Source: Sulfitobacter sp. D7
GTDB taxonomy: Bacteria > Pseudomonadota > Alphaproteobacteria > Rhodobacterales > Rhodobacteraceae
DNA length: 64,000 bases
Direction: 5' to 3'
Assembly (NCBI RefSeq): GCF_003611275.1
Contig: NZ_CP020694.1
Coordinates: 558,001 to 622,000 of the forward strand
A model generated the notes under the pieces. That model saw nothing but the letters and a program-made list of their open reading frames with translations, ran no database searches and had not been told where the DNA came from. Made by a program: the position numbers and the translations under genes. Position 1 is the first letter of the stretch. Every line of letters begins with the position of its first letter. This document shows, piece by piece, positions 18,060 through 27,615 of this stretch.

Positions 18060-18461
18060 ATGGCGCAGGGTGACACAGGAATGATGCGAACTGCGGCCAA
18101 ACGCCAACGGGGCCGCATGGCCTATCATGCCGGGATCGCAGCCGAAAATAGGATCGCGCAAGACTACGAAAGACGCGGCTTTGCCATCGCGCGCCGCCGC
18201 TGGCGTGGCCGCGCCGGAGAGATTGACCTGATCCTGCGCGATGGGGCTGCCCTGATCTTTGTCGAAGTGAAGCAAAGCCGAAGTTTCGCGCGTGCCGCTG
18301 AAAGCCTCTCCGCCCGACAGATGCAACGCATTTACCGCTCTGCCGAAGAATTCCTTGCCGGTGAACCTGCTGGCAGCCTGACCGAAGTGCGCTTTGACGT
18401 GGCGCTTGTCGATGGGCAGGGAGCCACGGAAATCATCGAAAACGCTTTTGGCCACGGCTGA
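18060..18461 (+). CDS. YraN family protein (UPF0102)
   Basis: A 133-residue protein of the YraN family, which has a restriction-endonuclease-like fold. The diagnostic segment is GRAGEIDLILRDGAALIFVEVKQ, containing the E-D-(E/K)xK pattern of that fold. The preceding GIAAENRIAQDYERRGFAIARRRWRG also matches. The biochemical function is not settled; links to Holliday-junction resolvases are structural. The ATG at 18060 has GGAG eight bases upstream, and the frame before it is not conserved-looking. The gene lies between rsmI and gshB, a standard context. Confidence 0.92.
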   Translation: MAQGDTGMMRTAAKRQRGRMAYHAGIAAENRIAQDYERRGFAIARRRWRGRAGEIDLILRDGAALIFVEVKQSRSFARAAESLSARQMQRIYRSAEEFLAGEPAGSLTEVRFDVALVDGQGATEIIENAFGHG

Positions 18462-18567
18462 CCCATTGCGTATAGGCCCCTGCTGCGCCATCTAAGTAGC
18501 GATCCCAAACGCCTGCACCGTCGGTCCGGGTCGGATCACGATAAAGGTTAGCAGCGGGGAGACGCCG

Positions 18568-19503
18568 ATGAAAATCGCCTTTCAAATGGACCCGATCGGG
18601 GACGTGAACATCAACGCCGACAGCAGCTTTCGGCTGGCCGAAGAAGCACAGGCGCGGGGGCATGAGCTGTTCTTTTACACACCCGATCATCTGGCGTACC
18701 AAGAGGGGCGGATCACCGCGCGTGGCTATGATTTTACCGTGCAGCGCGTGCAGGGCGATCATGCCCAGTTCGGAGAGGAGCGAGAGGTCGATCTGGCCGA
18801 TTTCGACGTGGTTTGGCTGCGCCAAGACCCGCCTTTCGACATGCACTACATTACCTCGACCCATTTGCTGGACCGGCTGAAAGACACCACATTGGTGGTC
18901 AACGATCCCTTCTGGGTGCGCAACTATCCCGAGAAACTTTTGGTTCTCGATTTCCCCGACCTGACGCCGCCCACCACCATTGCGCGGGATCTATCGACCA
19001 TCAAAGCCTTCAAGGCGAAGCACGGCGATGTGATCTTGAAGCCGCTCTATGGCAATGGCGGCGCCGGGGTGTTCCGGCTGGATGCCAATGACCGCAACCT
19101 TACCTCGTTGCATGAGCTGTTCACCGGTTTCTCTCGGGAGCCGCTGATCGTTCAGAAATTCCTGCCTGCCGTGTCGAAAGGCGACAAGCGCGTCATCCTT
19201 GTGGACGGGGAGCCAGTAGGCGCGATCAACCGCGTACCGGCGGAAGGCGAAACGCGGTCGAATATGCATGTCGGCGGGCGACCAGAGAAGGTCGGGTTGA
19301 CCGAGCGCGATCTGGAGATTTGCGCCGCCATTGGCCCATTGCTGAAAGAAAAGGGTCAGGTCTTCGTCGGTATCGATGTCATCGGCGACTATTTGACCGA
19401 AATCAACGTGACTTCTCCCACCGGCATTCAGGAACTGGAACGGTTCGACGGCGAGAATATCGCCGGCAAAATCTGGGAGGCGATCGAGGCCCGCCGCGGG
19501 TGA
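18568..19503 (+). CDS. gshB: Glutathione synthetase
   Basis: A 311-residue ATP-grasp ligase that joins gamma-glutamylcysteine and glycine. Hallmarks are [21 protein letters not shown] at the start, [31 protein letters not shown] for ATP binding, [22 protein letters not shown], and the C-terminal [16 protein letters not shown]. The length is normal. GGGAGA lies upstream of the ATG. The following hydrolase starts on a GTG overlapping the TGA stop, so the two are translationally coupled. Confidence 0.96.
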   Translation: MKIAFQMDPIGDVNINADSSFRLAEEAQARGHELFFYTPDHLAYQEGRITARGYDFTVQRVQGDHAQFGEEREVDLADFDVVWLRQDPPFDMHYITSTHLLDRLKDTTLVVNDPFWVRNYPEKLLVLDFPDLTPPTTIARDLSTIKAFKAKHGDVILKPLYGNGGAGVFRLDANDRNLTSLHELFTGFSREPLIVQKFLPAVSKGDKRVILVDGEPVGAINRVPAEGETRSNMHVGGRPEKVGLTERDLEICAAIGPLLKEKGQVFVGIDVIGDYLTEINVTSPTGIQELERFDGENIAGKIWEAIEARRG

Positions 19504-20417
19504 GCCTGCGCCAGCAACTTTTGAACCGCTGCCTGCGTCTGACAGAGAAGCCTTTGTTGGCGCGCGCAAACCCTCAAATGCTGCGGGCCACGATGGAGAT
19601 GCAGGCGCGGCTCTTTTTCAAAGGGCCGGGCGATGTCTCTGCCGAATGGCGGGGCTTTCCGGGGGCGGGTTCGGCGCTTTGGCTTACGCCACAGGGCCCC
19701 TCGAATGGTCGCGTGATCCTCTACATCCATGGCGGTGGATTTGTTTTCGGCAGCCCGGAAACCCACCGTGCCATGGTCGCGCGTTTGGCGCTGCTGACGG
19801 GCGCACAGGCGGTGCTGCCGCGCTATGCGCGGGTGCCGGAGGCGGCCTTTCCCAAACCTGCGGAAGACATCCGCGCGGCTTGGGACGCGCTGTGTCGGAC
19901 AGGCATCGCCGCGCGGGACATCGTGATTGGCGGCGACAGCGCGGGCGGTGCTTTGGTCTTTGATCTTTTGGCGGAGCTTTGCCGCGAAGGCGCGGCGCTG
20001 CCTGCGGGCGTCTTCGGGCTTTCCCCCTTGTTGGACATGACCTTTTCCGGCGCGAGCTTCACGCAGAATGCCGAAAGTGACGTGTTGTTGCCCGCCGCCC
20101 GCGCGGCAGAGATGGCGCGGCTATATCTGCGGGGGCAGAGCGCAGAGAGCCCGCGGGCAAGTCCAATCCTCGCGGATTTCAATGGGGCGCCGCCGGTCTG
20201 GCTTACCGTAAGTGACAGCGAAATCCTACGCGACGACAGCCGCCGCTTGGCGGCCCGTTTGCGCGACGCGCAGGTGCCGGTCACCTTTCAAGAGGTCCAT
20301 GATCTGCCGCATGTTTGGCCGCTGTTCCAAAACCACCTGCCGGAGGCGCGGGAGACCCTTGCGACCCTGGCCGGGTGGATCAACGCCTTGCCGCCAGGTC
20401 GGGCAGGCGAAAGCTGA
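19500..20417 (+). CDS. Alpha/beta hydrolase, hormone-sensitive-lipase family
   Basis: A 305-residue esterase/lipase. The HSL-family oxyanion motif [10 protein letters not shown], the nucleophile elbow GDSAGGAL, the acid SDSEILRDD and the catalytic His in HDLPHVW are all present. The start is the GTG at 19500, which overlaps the gshB stop (GTGA), and the protein from there begins with [17 protein letters not shown]. The longer open frame from 19320 lies inside gshB and is rejected. The substrate is not predictable. Its last 38 bp overlap the convergent comM gene. Confidence 0.88.
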   Translation: MSLRQQLLNRCLRLTEKPLLARANPQMLRATMEMQARLFFKGPGDVSAEWRGFPGAGSALWLTPQGPSNGRVILYIHGGGFVFGSPETHRAMVARLALLTGAQAVLPRYARVPEAAFPKPAEDIRAAWDALCRTGIAARDIVIGGDSAGGALVFDLLAELCREGAALPAGVFGLSPLLDMTFSGASFTQNAESDVLLPAARAAEMARLYLRGQSAESPRASPILADFNGAPPVWLTVSDSEILRDDSRRLAARLRDAQVPVTFQEVHDLPHVWPLFQNHLPEARETLATLAGWINALPPGRAGES

Positions 20418-21897
20418 TCGCTTCGGCCATATGGGGGCGGCGCACCTCGGCGGCGCCCTCGAGATCGGCGATGGTGCGGGCCACGCGCATGACCCGGTGA
20501 TACCCACGCGCGGAGAGGCAAAACCGTTCAGCCGCACGCAGCAGCAGGTCGCGCGCTTCCGCATCCGGGCTGCCGACTGTTTCGAGCAATTCCCCCGCCG
20601 CGTCGGCATTGGCCGATATGCCGTCATGCTGGGCGTAGCGGGTTGATTGGAGCGCCCGCGCGGCAGCGACTCTTGCCGCAACCTCGGCAGAGGTGTCGCC
20701 GTTGGCGGGCAGGTTGAGGTCACTGTAGCTGACGGGGGGCACGTCGACACGCAGGTCGAAACGGTCCATCAGCGGGCCCGAAATGCGGCCTAGGTAGTCT
20801 TCGCCGCAGGCCGGGACGCGGGCGCAGGCGCGGGCCGGATCGGGCAGATAACCGCATTTACACGGGTTTGCTGCGGCCACCAGCATGAAGCGGCAGGGGT
20901 ATTTCACATGGGCGTTGGCGCGCGCGATCATGACCTTGCCAGTCTCGATTGGCTGGCGCAGGGTTTCGAGGACCGTGCGATTGAACTCTGGAAACTCATC
21001 CATGAACAGCACGCCATTATGCGCGAGGGATGCCTCACCCGGTCGTGCTTGGCGTCCGCCGCCGATGATCGCGGCCATCGAGGCCGTGTGATGCGGCTCG
21101 CGAAAGGGGCGGCTGCGGGAAATGCCCCCCTCATCTAGAAGCCCGGCGAGGGAGTGGATCATCGACGTCTCCAGCGCCTCGGTCGCGGTAAGCGGCGGCA
21201 GGATGCCCGGCAGCCGCGCGGCCAGCATGGATTTGCCCGAACCCGGCGTGCCGACCAACATTAGGTGGTGCCGTCCGGCGGCGGCGATTTCCAGCGCGCG
21301 TTTGGCGCGTTCCTGACCTTTGACTTCGCGTAGATCGCGGCCTGCCGCAGTCAATGGCACTTCCCCCGGCTCTGCGGGGGTGATTGGCACTTGGCCTGTG
21401 TAGTGGCGAACAACGTCGCCTAGATTGGCCGCGGCGATGATCTGTGTGTTGCCGACCCAAGCGGCCTCTGCTCCCGATCCTGCGGGGCATAGAAGGCTGC
21501 GGTCGTGGGTGGCGGCAGCCATCGCCGCGGGGAGGGCACCGACGACCGGCATCAGCGTGCCGTCGAGCGAAAGCTCTCCCAAGGCGACCACATTCTGGGT
21601 GATGTCCTCTGGCAGGATGTCGAGTGCTGACAGAAGTGCCAGTGCGATGGGCAGATCGAAGTGACTGCCCTCCTTGAGCAGGTCTGCTGGGGAGAGGTTC
21701 ACGGTGATGCGTTTTGACGGCAATGCGATGGCCATGGCGCTGAGCGCGGTGCGCACCCGGTCGCGCGCTTCTGACACGGCCTTGTCCGCCAGTCCGACGA
21801 TAGAGAAACCGGGCAGGCCCGCAGTGACCGCGCATTGCACCTCGACAATGCGCGCCTCAACCCCCTGAAATGCGACCGTATAGGCCCGCGATACCAT
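20380..21897 (-). CDS. comM: ComM/YifB family Mg-chelatase-like AAA+ ATPase
   Basis: A 505-residue AAA+ protein. An N-terminal ribosomal S5/Lon-like domain (QCAVTAGLPGFSIVGLADKAV) is followed by the ATPase with Walker A GTPGSGKSML near residue 217, Walker B LFMDEFPEF, and a C-terminal Mg-chelatase domain containing a zinc-finger-like CKCGYLPDPARACARVPAC. In Vibrio, ComM is a hexameric helicase that promotes branch migration in natural transformation. Most bacteria carry it, so a role in recombination is inferred. It stands as a single gene, with the 3' end overlapping the convergent hydrolase. Confidence 0.94.
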   Translation of the reverse strand: MVSRAYTVAFQGVEARIVEVQCAVTAGLPGFSIVGLADKAVSEARDRVRTALSAMAIALPSKRITVNLSPADLLKEGSHFDLPIALALLSALDILPEDITQNVVALGELSLDGTLMPVVGALPAAMAAATHDRSLLCPAGSGAEAAWVGNTQIIAAANLGDVVRHYTGQVPITPAEPGEVPLTAAGRDLREVKGQERAKRALEIAAAGRHHLMLVGTPGSGKSMLAARLPGILPPLTATEALETSMIHSLAGLLDEGGISRSRPFREPHHTASMAAIIGGGRQARPGEASLAHNGVLFMDEFPEFNRTVLETLRQPIETGKVMIARANAHVKYPCRFMLVAAANPCKCGYLPDPARACARVPACGEDYLGRISGPLMDRFDLRVDVPPVSYSDLNLPANGDTSAEVAARVAAARALQSTRYAQHDGISANADAAGELLETVGSPDAEARDLLLRAAERFCLSARGYHRVMRVARTIADLEGAAEVRRPHMAEAISFRLPDLAARR

Positions 21898-21966
21898 TGC
21901 CCACTCTCCCGCCTTGCTATGGTTAATCGATAGGCAAGACGGGTTTAGGAATGGTTAATGCAGGTC

Positions 21967-22659
21967 TTAGGCCGCCTTAGCGACGGGCCAGTCCCGTTTG
22001 GGCAAACCAAGCTCATAGGGAAACGGCTCATACGCGGTTTCCAACCCGGCAGCGCGCCATGTTTTGAAGGCCGGATCATGGATTGTGGCGTCGCAATAGG
22101 CCCGCGCATCAGCCGAGACAGGCAGGTCATAGCCGACGATCCGCGCGGCAACCGGGGCATAGAATACGTCAGCGAGCGAGTAGGTCCCGAAAAGCCACGG
22201 CACTGCGCTGCGCGATTGGCTGCGGGCATGTCGCCACAGGTCTTCGATGCGCTCTAGGTCTTGCCGGGTGTCGGCATCCGGGTCGAACCCTTCCCACACA
22301 TGTTGCAATTGCATCGGGCAGGCTCCGCGCAGCGCGCCGAAGCCGGAAGCCATCGCAGCACATAGCCAGCGCGCCGTGGCCCGGGCGGCTGGATCAGCGG
22401 GCCAGAGCCCGGCATCGGGATTCCGTTCGGCCAGCGTTTCGGCCATGGCCAGCGTCTCTCCCACCACAGTGCCGTCGGGCAGACGCAAGGCAGGCACCAA
22501 CCGCGCCGGGGCGAGGGGGGCAAGGTCTTGGGCCATGGTCCCACTGTAGAGGCCGACCAGATGCGCGCGATAGGGCAGACCGAATTTCTCAAGCATCAGC
22601 CATCCCCTGAGGGACCAACTGGAGAAGGTGCGATCGCCGATATAAAGATCATATGTCAT
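21967..22659 (-). CDS. Glutathione S-transferase family protein
   Basis: A 230-residue GST. The thioredoxin-like N domain starts with YDLYIGDRTFSSWSLRGWLML, with the Ser-rich active site of the maleylacetoacetate isomerase/zeta-like and YfcF-like groups. It has the cis-Pro region RLVPALRLPDGTVVGETLAMAETLAER. The C domain is helical (LFGTYSLADVFYAPVAARIVGY). The start is the ATG at 22659; no strong ribosome site is seen. It may be co-transcribed with the phosphatase-cobU pair upstream. The substrate is unknown. Confidence 0.88.
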   Translation of the reverse strand: MTYDLYIGDRTFSSWSLRGWLMLEKFGLPYRAHLVGLYSGTMAQDLAPLAPARLVPALRLPDGTVVGETLAMAETLAERNPDAGLWPADPAARATARWLCAAMASGFGALRGACPMQLQHVWEGFDPDADTRQDLERIEDLWRHARSQSRSAVPWLFGTYSLADVFYAPVAARIVGYDLPVSADARAYCDATIHDPAFKTWRAAGLETAYEPFPYELGLPKRDWPVAKAA

Positions 22660-22716
22660 AGGCGAAATTAGGCAGAAGCAGGTCGCCAAGCAAAGCCCTT
22701 TGTGCGGCGGTGCAGG

Positions 22717-23298
22717 CTAGGGCGTGTGATTAATGCCGTTGATCCGCCAAGTGCCGCTTTCATGTACCAAATGCGTGACCGAGAGATTGTCGATCTTATG
22801 GGCCATCGCCTCAAGCGGGCCGCCGCCTTGGGCCTGTTGGACCTGCGTGAGGATCACCCCGAAATGCGCCACTGCGATCACATGGGCGTTGGGGTGGGCC
22901 GCGTTGATCCGTGCCACCACTCGGTCGACGCGGGCCTTGGTCTGGTTCCAGCTTTCCCCTTCGGGGGCCGCGACATCGCCGGGCGTCTCCCAATAGGCGC
23001 GACTGAGGTCGGGGTCACGCGCGGCAACTTCGGAAAAATGCAGCCCGTCCCAAGCGCCGAAATGCAGTTCGCGCAGCCCGTGTTCATGGGGCAGGCGGCG
23101 GCGCTTGGGCTGGGCGAGCGCATCCGCCGTATCCACCGCGCGCATCAGGTCCGAGGACACAAGCAGCGCGTCATCAGGCAGGTGCAAGTTCAAACGTGCC
23201 AGACGGGGGGCATCGGAAAGGTCGGCCGGGACATCGCGCCAACCGACGAAGTTTTTCTCATGGGTCGGGCCGTGGCGCACCCAGTGCCAGATGGTCAT
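22717..23298 (-). CDS. Histidine phosphatase family protein (CobC-like)
   Basis: A 193-residue phosphoglycerate-mutase-like phosphatase. The catalytic motif WHWVRHGPTHEKN carries the phospho-His, the second His is in VIAVAHFGVILT, and LRELHFGAWDGLHFSE carries the Glu. The ATG overlaps the cobU stop by 4 bp (ATGA), so translation is coupled to cobU. That pairing suggests alpha-ribazole-5'-phosphate phosphatase (CobC) in the nucleotide-loop branch of cobalamin assembly. The substrate is inferred from context only. Confidence 0.8.
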   Translation of the reverse strand: MTIWHWVRHGPTHEKNFVGWRDVPADLSDAPRLARLNLHLPDDALLVSSDLMRAVDTADALAQPKRRRLPHEHGLRELHFGAWDGLHFSEVAARDPDLSRAYWETPGDVAAPEGESWNQTKARVDRVVARINAAHPNAHVIAVAHFGVILTQVQQAQGGGPLEAMAHKIDNLSVTHLVHESGTWRINGINHTP

Positions 23299-23816
23299 GG
23301 CATTTCCCCTTTCAGCAGTTGCGGCAGGCCAACGACGACCTGCACCACGGTGTCCGCCTCGGCGGCCAAGGCGATGTTGAGCCGCCCCTGCGCCTCGCGG
23401 AACTGCCGCGCCATAGCGTTCTCGGGCACGATGCCTTGGCCGACCTCGTTCGAGACGATGACCCAATGCGCGGCACAGGCTTGTAGAGCCGTCAAAAGCT
23501 GTGCCTGAGCGGTCATTAGATCGCTGTCTTCCATCAAATGATTGCTAAGCCACATGGTCGCGCAGTCGATCAGCACGATTTCGCCTGCGGGCAATTTTGC
23601 CAGCGGTTCGGTCAGATCGAGCGGGCATTCAACGGTGCGCCATCCTGCATCACGTCTTGCTTGATGCTTTTTCACGCGTTCTTGAACTTCGTCATCCCAA
23701 ATGCGTCCGGTGGCAAGGTAAGTCTTTGGCAAACCATAGGAATTTACGAGGCTCTCAGCCCATTCCGACTTGCCCGAGGCCGCCCCGCCTAGGGCAAAGG
23801 TAGTTCTAGGCAACAT
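23295..23816 (-). CDS. cobU: Adenosylcobinamide kinase / adenosylcobinamide-phosphate guanylyltransferase
   Basis: A 173-residue bifunctional enzyme of cobalamin (B12) synthesis and salvage that phosphorylates adenosylcobinamide and then adds GMP. The P-loop FALGGAASGKSEWAE is at the N terminus. YLATGRIWDDEVQERVKKHQARRDAGW contains the catalytic His, and IVLIDCATMWLSNHL and VIVSNEVGQGIVPENAMAR match the family. The length is normal. It is the first gene of a short operon with the histidine phosphatase. Confidence 0.95.
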   Translation of the reverse strand: MLPRTTFALGGAASGKSEWAESLVNSYGLPKTYLATGRIWDDEVQERVKKHQARRDAGWRTVECPLDLTEPLAKLPAGEIVLIDCATMWLSNHLMEDSDLMTAQAQLLTALQACAAHWVIVSNEVGQGIVPENAMARQFREAQGRLNIALAAEADTVVQVVVGLPQLLKGEMP

Positions 23817-23914
23817 CTTCTCACCAAATATTTGAACCAAATGGCATGTCTCTGCGTATCTCCACCAACGGCCCATCACAAGGTGCGCCACGCATTTCTC
23901 AAGGGGGATACCAA

Positions 23915-24793
23915 ATGTCATTGCAGACCGCTCGCGAATTTTCACTCACCCGCACCGCAATGAAGGCCGAATTGCTCGACGCCGAGACAGAGTTGGAATT
24001 GGCCTATGCGTGGCGCGATCAGCGGGATGAGGCCGCTCTGCATCGTTTGATCACCGCCTACATGCGTTTGGCGATCTCAATGGCGGGCAAATTCAAGCGT
24101 TACGGCGCGCCGATGAACGATTTGATCCAAGAGGCTGGTCTGGGCCTGATGAAAGCCGCCGACAAATTCGACCCCGACCGCGGCGTGCGGTTCTCGACCT
24201 ATGCGGTCTGGTGGATCAAGGCGAGCATTCAGGATCATGTGATGCGCAACTGGTCGATGGTACGGACCGGTTCGACCTCCTCGCAGAAATCCCTGTTTTT
24301 CAACATGCGCCGCGTGCAGGCCCGGTTGGAGCGCGAAGCCACGGCCATGGGCGAGACATTGGACAAGCACCAGCTGCGCCAGATGATCTCGACCGAGATC
24401 GGCGTGCCGTTGCATGATGTCGAGATGATGGAAGGGCGTCTGTCGGGCTCTGACTATTCGCTGAACGCCACGCAATCGGCTGAGGACGAAGGCCGCGAGT
24501 GGATTGAAGCGCTGGCCGACGAAAGCGCGCAGGCCGCGGAACGTGTCGAAGAAAGCCACGACACCGCGCAACTGCGCAACTGGCTGCTGACGGCCATGCA
24601 GGGGCTGTCTGAACGGGAGCAGTTCATCGTGCGCGAGCGCAAATTGCGCGACCCTGCCCGCACCTTGGAAAGCCTCGGGGATGAGCTGAGCCTCAGCAAA
24701 GAGCGGGTGCGCCAGCTTGAGGCCGCGGCCTTTGGCAAAATGCGCAAGTCGCTTGAACTGCAATCACGCGAGGTTTTTGCCTTTCTCGCCTGA
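23915..24793 (+). CDS. rpoH: RNA polymerase sigma-32 factor (RpoHII-like)
   Basis: A 292-residue sigma-70-family heat-shock factor. Region 2 is clear (YMRLAISMAGKFKRYGAPMNDLIQEAGLGL, then FSTYAVWWIKASIQDHVMRNWS). The RpoH box is seen as SSQKSLFFNMRR, and region 4.2 ends with SLSKERVRQLEAAAFGKMRKSL. The N terminus is short, and its AMKAELLDAETELELAYAWRDQRDEAAL start resembles the RpoHII type that in Rhodobacter responds to singlet oxygen. That subtype call is from memory of family sequences. ATG 23915 has AAGGGGG upstream; the frame from 23846 is not family-like. Confidence 0.93.
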   Translation: MSLQTAREFSLTRTAMKAELLDAETELELAYAWRDQRDEAALHRLITAYMRLAISMAGKFKRYGAPMNDLIQEAGLGLMKAADKFDPDRGVRFSTYAVWWIKASIQDHVMRNWSMVRTGSTSSQKSLFFNMRRVQARLEREATAMGETLDKHQLRQMISTEIGVPLHDVEMMEGRLSGSDYSLNATQSAEDEGREWIEALADESAQAAERVEESHDTAQLRNWLLTAMQGLSEREQFIVRERKLRDPARTLESLGDELSLSKERVRQLEAAAFGKMRKSLELQSREVFAFLA

Positions 24794-24874
24794 CCCCCTT
24801 AAGCGATGCCCACCGGGGCTGGCAGATTTCGCCGCCCCGGATTAAGGTCTCCCGAACGCAAACGGGGGGCCTTT

Positions 24875-26068
24875 ATGCTGTCGGGCAAACATATTCTGCT
24901 GATCATCGGCGGTGGCATTGCCGCCTATAAATCCCTCGATCTGATCCGCCGCCTGCGCGAACGCGGGGCCAAGGTGACCCCGGTTTTGACCCGCGCAGGC
25001 GAAGAGTTCGTCACCCCGCTTTCCGTCTCTGCCCTGACCGGGGTGAAGGTGTTTCGCGATCTTTTCGACCTGGGGGATGAGGCCGAGATGGGCCATATTC
25101 AACTTAGCCGCGCGGCAGACCTGCTGGTGGTCGCCCCCGCCACGGCTGATCTGATGGCCAAGATGGCGCAGGGTGCGGCGAATGATCTGGCCTCGACCCT
25201 GCTGTTGGCCACCGACACGCCCGTATTGCTGGCGCCTGCGATGAATGTGCGCATGTGGCAGCACCCCGCGACACAGCGCAACATCGCCACGTTGCGCGGC
25301 GATGGCATCACCATGGTGGGCCCGAATGACGGTGACATGGCCTGCGGCGAATTTGGACCGGGGCGCATGGCCGAACCGCTTGAGATTGTCGCCGCTGTTG
25401 AGGCCCAGCTTGGCAACGGACCCCTCAAGGGCAAACGCATCCTCGTTACCTCCGGCCCGACCCATGAGCCGATCGACCCGGTGCGCTACATCGCCAACCG
25501 CTCTTCTGGTGCGCAGGGCACGGCCATCGCGCGCGCGCTCAGGGCTTTGGGAGCAGATGTGACCTTTGTCACCGGCCCGGCAGAGGTTGCGCCGCCCGAG
25601 GGGGTCAAGGTGGTGCCCGTGCAAACGGCGCAAGAGATGATGCAGGCGGTAGACGCCGCACTGCCCGCCGATGCCGCCGTCTTTGCCGCTGCGGTGGCCG
25701 ATTGGCACGTGCAGGGGGCCGGGGACCGCAAGCTGAAGAAATCCAAAGACGGGCTGCCCAGTCTCAAATTCGCGGAAAACCCCGACATCTTGAAAACCAT
25801 CAGCCAGCGCAGCGAAGGCCGCCCCGCGCTCGTCGTGGGCTTCGCGGCAGAGACCGACGATGTGCTGGCCCATGCCACCGCGAAACGCGCGCGCAAGGGC
25901 TGTGACTGGATCGTTGCCAACGACGTTTCCCCCGCCAACGGCATCATGGGCGGCCGCGAGAATGCCGTGACGCTGATCACCGACGCGGGCGCAGAGGACT
26001 GGCCGCGCATGGGCAAGGATGCCGTGGCCACCCGTCTGGCCGAACGCATCGCCGCAGCACTTGCCTAA
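24875..26068 (+). CDS. coaBC: Bifunctional phosphopantothenoylcysteine decarboxylase / phosphopantothenate--cysteine ligase
   Basis: A 397-residue enzyme for two steps of coenzyme A synthesis. The CoaC flavoprotein half has GKHILLIIGGGIAAYKSLDLIRRL, PAMNVRMWQHPA and the active-site Cys in DGDMACGEFGPGRM. The CoaB half has VTSGPTHEPIDPVRYIANRSSG, AAVADWHV and the Lys in DRKLKKSKDG. The start is the ATG at 24875. dut follows after 9 bp, and the dut-thiF junction overlaps, so the three genes form one operon. Neighbouring coaBC and dut genes are a common bacterial arrangement. Confidence 0.97.
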   Translation: MLSGKHILLIIGGGIAAYKSLDLIRRLRERGAKVTPVLTRAGEEFVTPLSVSALTGVKVFRDLFDLGDEAEMGHIQLSRAADLLVVAPATADLMAKMAQGAANDLASTLLLATDTPVLLAPAMNVRMWQHPATQRNIATLRGDGITMVGPNDGDMACGEFGPGRMAEPLEIVAAVEAQLGNGPLKGKRILVTSGPTHEPIDPVRYIANRSSGAQGTAIARALRALGADVTFVTGPAEVAPPEGVKVVPVQTAQEMMQAVDAALPADAAVFAAAVADWHVQGAGDRKLKKSKDGLPSLKFAENPDILKTISQRSEGRPALVVGFAAETDDVLAHATAKRARKGCDWIVANDVSPANGIMGGRENAVTLITDAGAEDWPRMGKDAVATRLAERIAAALA

Positions 26069-26077
26069 GGGGAAGCT

Positions 26078-26530
26078 ATGACCACGATCAAACTTTGCTG
26101 GGCCGAGGGCGCGGACCGCAGCCTGCCACTGCCCGCCTATGAAAGCGCAGGCGCGGCCGGCGCGGACCTGCGGGCCAATCTGCCCGACGGTCCGGTCACG
26201 CTGGCCCCCGGCGCGCGGGCGCTGATCTCGACCGGATTGCATATGGCGATCCCGCAGGGGTTCGAGGTGCAGATCCGCCCGCGCTCGGGCCTTGCGCTGA
26301 AACATGGGATCACCTTGATCAACAGCCCCGGCACCATCGACAGCGATTATCGCGGCATCGTGGGGGTGATCATGGGCAATATGGGGCAAGAGGCGTTTAC
26401 CGTCGAACACGGCATGCGCATCGCACAGATGGTCGCGGCCCCGGTGATGCAGGCGGGGTTCGATCTGGCCGACAGCCTTGATGAAACCCCGCGCGGCGCG
26501 GGCGGTTTCGGCTCGACGGGGGCGCTCTGA
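26078..26530 (+). CDS. dut: Deoxyuridine 5'-triphosphate nucleotidohydrolase
   Basis: A 150-residue trimeric dUTPase that hydrolyses dUTP to dUMP and keeps uracil out of DNA. The five family motifs are visible: [34 protein letters not shown], the [11 protein letters not shown] strand, and the glycine-rich C-terminal arm [10 protein letters not shown]. Ribosome site AAGGGGAA precedes the ATG. The TGA stop shares its A with the ATG of the next gene. Confidence 0.97.
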   Translation: MTTIKLCWAEGADRSLPLPAYESAGAAGADLRANLPDGPVTLAPGARALISTGLHMAIPQGFEVQIRPRSGLALKHGITLINSPGTIDSDYRGIVGVIMGNMGQEAFTVEHGMRIAQMVAAPVMQAGFDLADSLDETPRGAGGFGSTGAL

Positions 26531-27567
26531 TGCTGGCGGTTTTAATCATCGCTGCCGCTCTTTGGTTTGGCGGCGGGTTTCTCGGCCTGCCGCGCGGGCT
26601 ACGTGCGGGGCTGGTTGCGGTTATGTATCTGGCTTTGGTGGCGCTGCATCTGGTCTTTCCGGCCACGCACCCGCTGCGGCTGGCCACCGGGGGCAGCGCC
26701 GCGCCTTGGCTGCTGCTGGGCGGCTTCGTTGCGCTGGTGATGCTCTACCGGCAGGGGCTGGCAACCCTGCGCGCCCGCGCCACACCGCGCGAACCGGCGG
26801 CGCCCCAGACCTCGGGCCGTTTCTCGGACAGTGAACTCAACCGTTATGCCCGCCATATCGTACTACGCGAGGTCGGCGGGGCCGGGCAAAAGGCGTTGAA
26901 AAACGCCAAGGTGCTTGTCGTGGGGGCGGGTGGCCTCGGCGCGCCGGCGCTGCAATATCTCGCGGCGGCGGGCGTTGGCACCATCGGGGTGATCGACGAC
27001 GACACGGTCGAGAACGCGAACCTGCAACGGCAGGTAATCCACAAAGACGCGGCCATCGGCACGCCCAAGGTCTTCTCGGCCCAAGCCGAGATGCTGGCGC
27101 AAAACCCCCATATCACCGTGCGCCCCTACCACCGTCGCCTCAGCGACGAGATCGCCGCCGAACTGGTGGCAGACTATGACCTCGTGCTCGACGGGACCGA
27201 TAATTTCGACACCCGTTACCGGGTCAATGCCGCCTGTGTCGCGGCTGGTAAGCCACTAATTTCAGGCGCGCTCAGCCAGTGGGAGGGGCAGCTCAGCATC
27301 TTTGATCCCGCGCGCGGTGCGCCCTGCTATCGCTGCATTTTTCCGCAAGCGCCTGCCGCGGGGCTGGCACCCTCCTGTGCCGAGGCCGGGGTGATCGGGC
27401 CGCTGCCCGGCGTGATCGGCACGATGATGGCGCTTGAGGCGGTTAAGCTGATCACCGGCGCGGGCAGCGTGCTGCGCGGCGAGATGATGATCTACGACGG
27501 GCTTTACGGTGAGACCCGCAAGATCGGGCTCAAGCGGCGGGCGGGCTGCGAAACCTGCGGCGGGTGA
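26530..27567 (+). CDS. Membrane-anchored HesA/MoeB/ThiF family adenylyltransferase
   Basis: A 345-residue E1-like enzyme that would adenylylate the C terminus of a ThiS/MoaD-type sulfur carrier. After about residue 95 the family is clear: RYARHIVLREVGGAGQKALK, the nucleotide loop LVVGAGGLGAPALQYLAAAGVG, DDDTVENANLQRQ, and the zinc-binding pairs CYRC and CETC near the C terminus. What is unusual is the first 80 residues, which form about three hydrophobic segments (AVLIIAAALWFGGGF, LVAVMYLALVALHLVF, WLLLGGFVALVML). This suggests tethering to the inner membrane. The partner carrier protein is not in this window. Confidence 0.9.
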   Translation: MLAVLIIAAALWFGGGFLGLPRGLRAGLVAVMYLALVALHLVFPATHPLRLATGGSAAPWLLLGGFVALVMLYRQGLATLRARATPREPAAPQTSGRFSDSELNRYARHIVLREVGGAGQKALKNAKVLVVGAGGLGAPALQYLAAAGVGTIGVIDDDTVENANLQRQVIHKDAAIGTPKVFSAQAEMLAQNPHITVRPYHRRLSDEIAAELVADYDLVLDGTDNFDTRYRVNAACVAAGKPLISGALSQWEGQLSIFDPARGAPCYRCIFPQAPAAGLAPSCAEAGVIGPLPGVIGTMMALEAVKLITGAGSVLRGEMMIYDGLYGETRKIGLKRRAGCETCGG

Positions 27568-27615
27568 TTGCAAGTCTCCTCCCCGCGCCCCATCTAGAGC
27601 GCAAAGGAGATTTAC

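Noticed and set aside
24842..26410. A 522-codon minus-strand open frame
   Set aside because: It is antisense to coaBC and dut, both certain genes.
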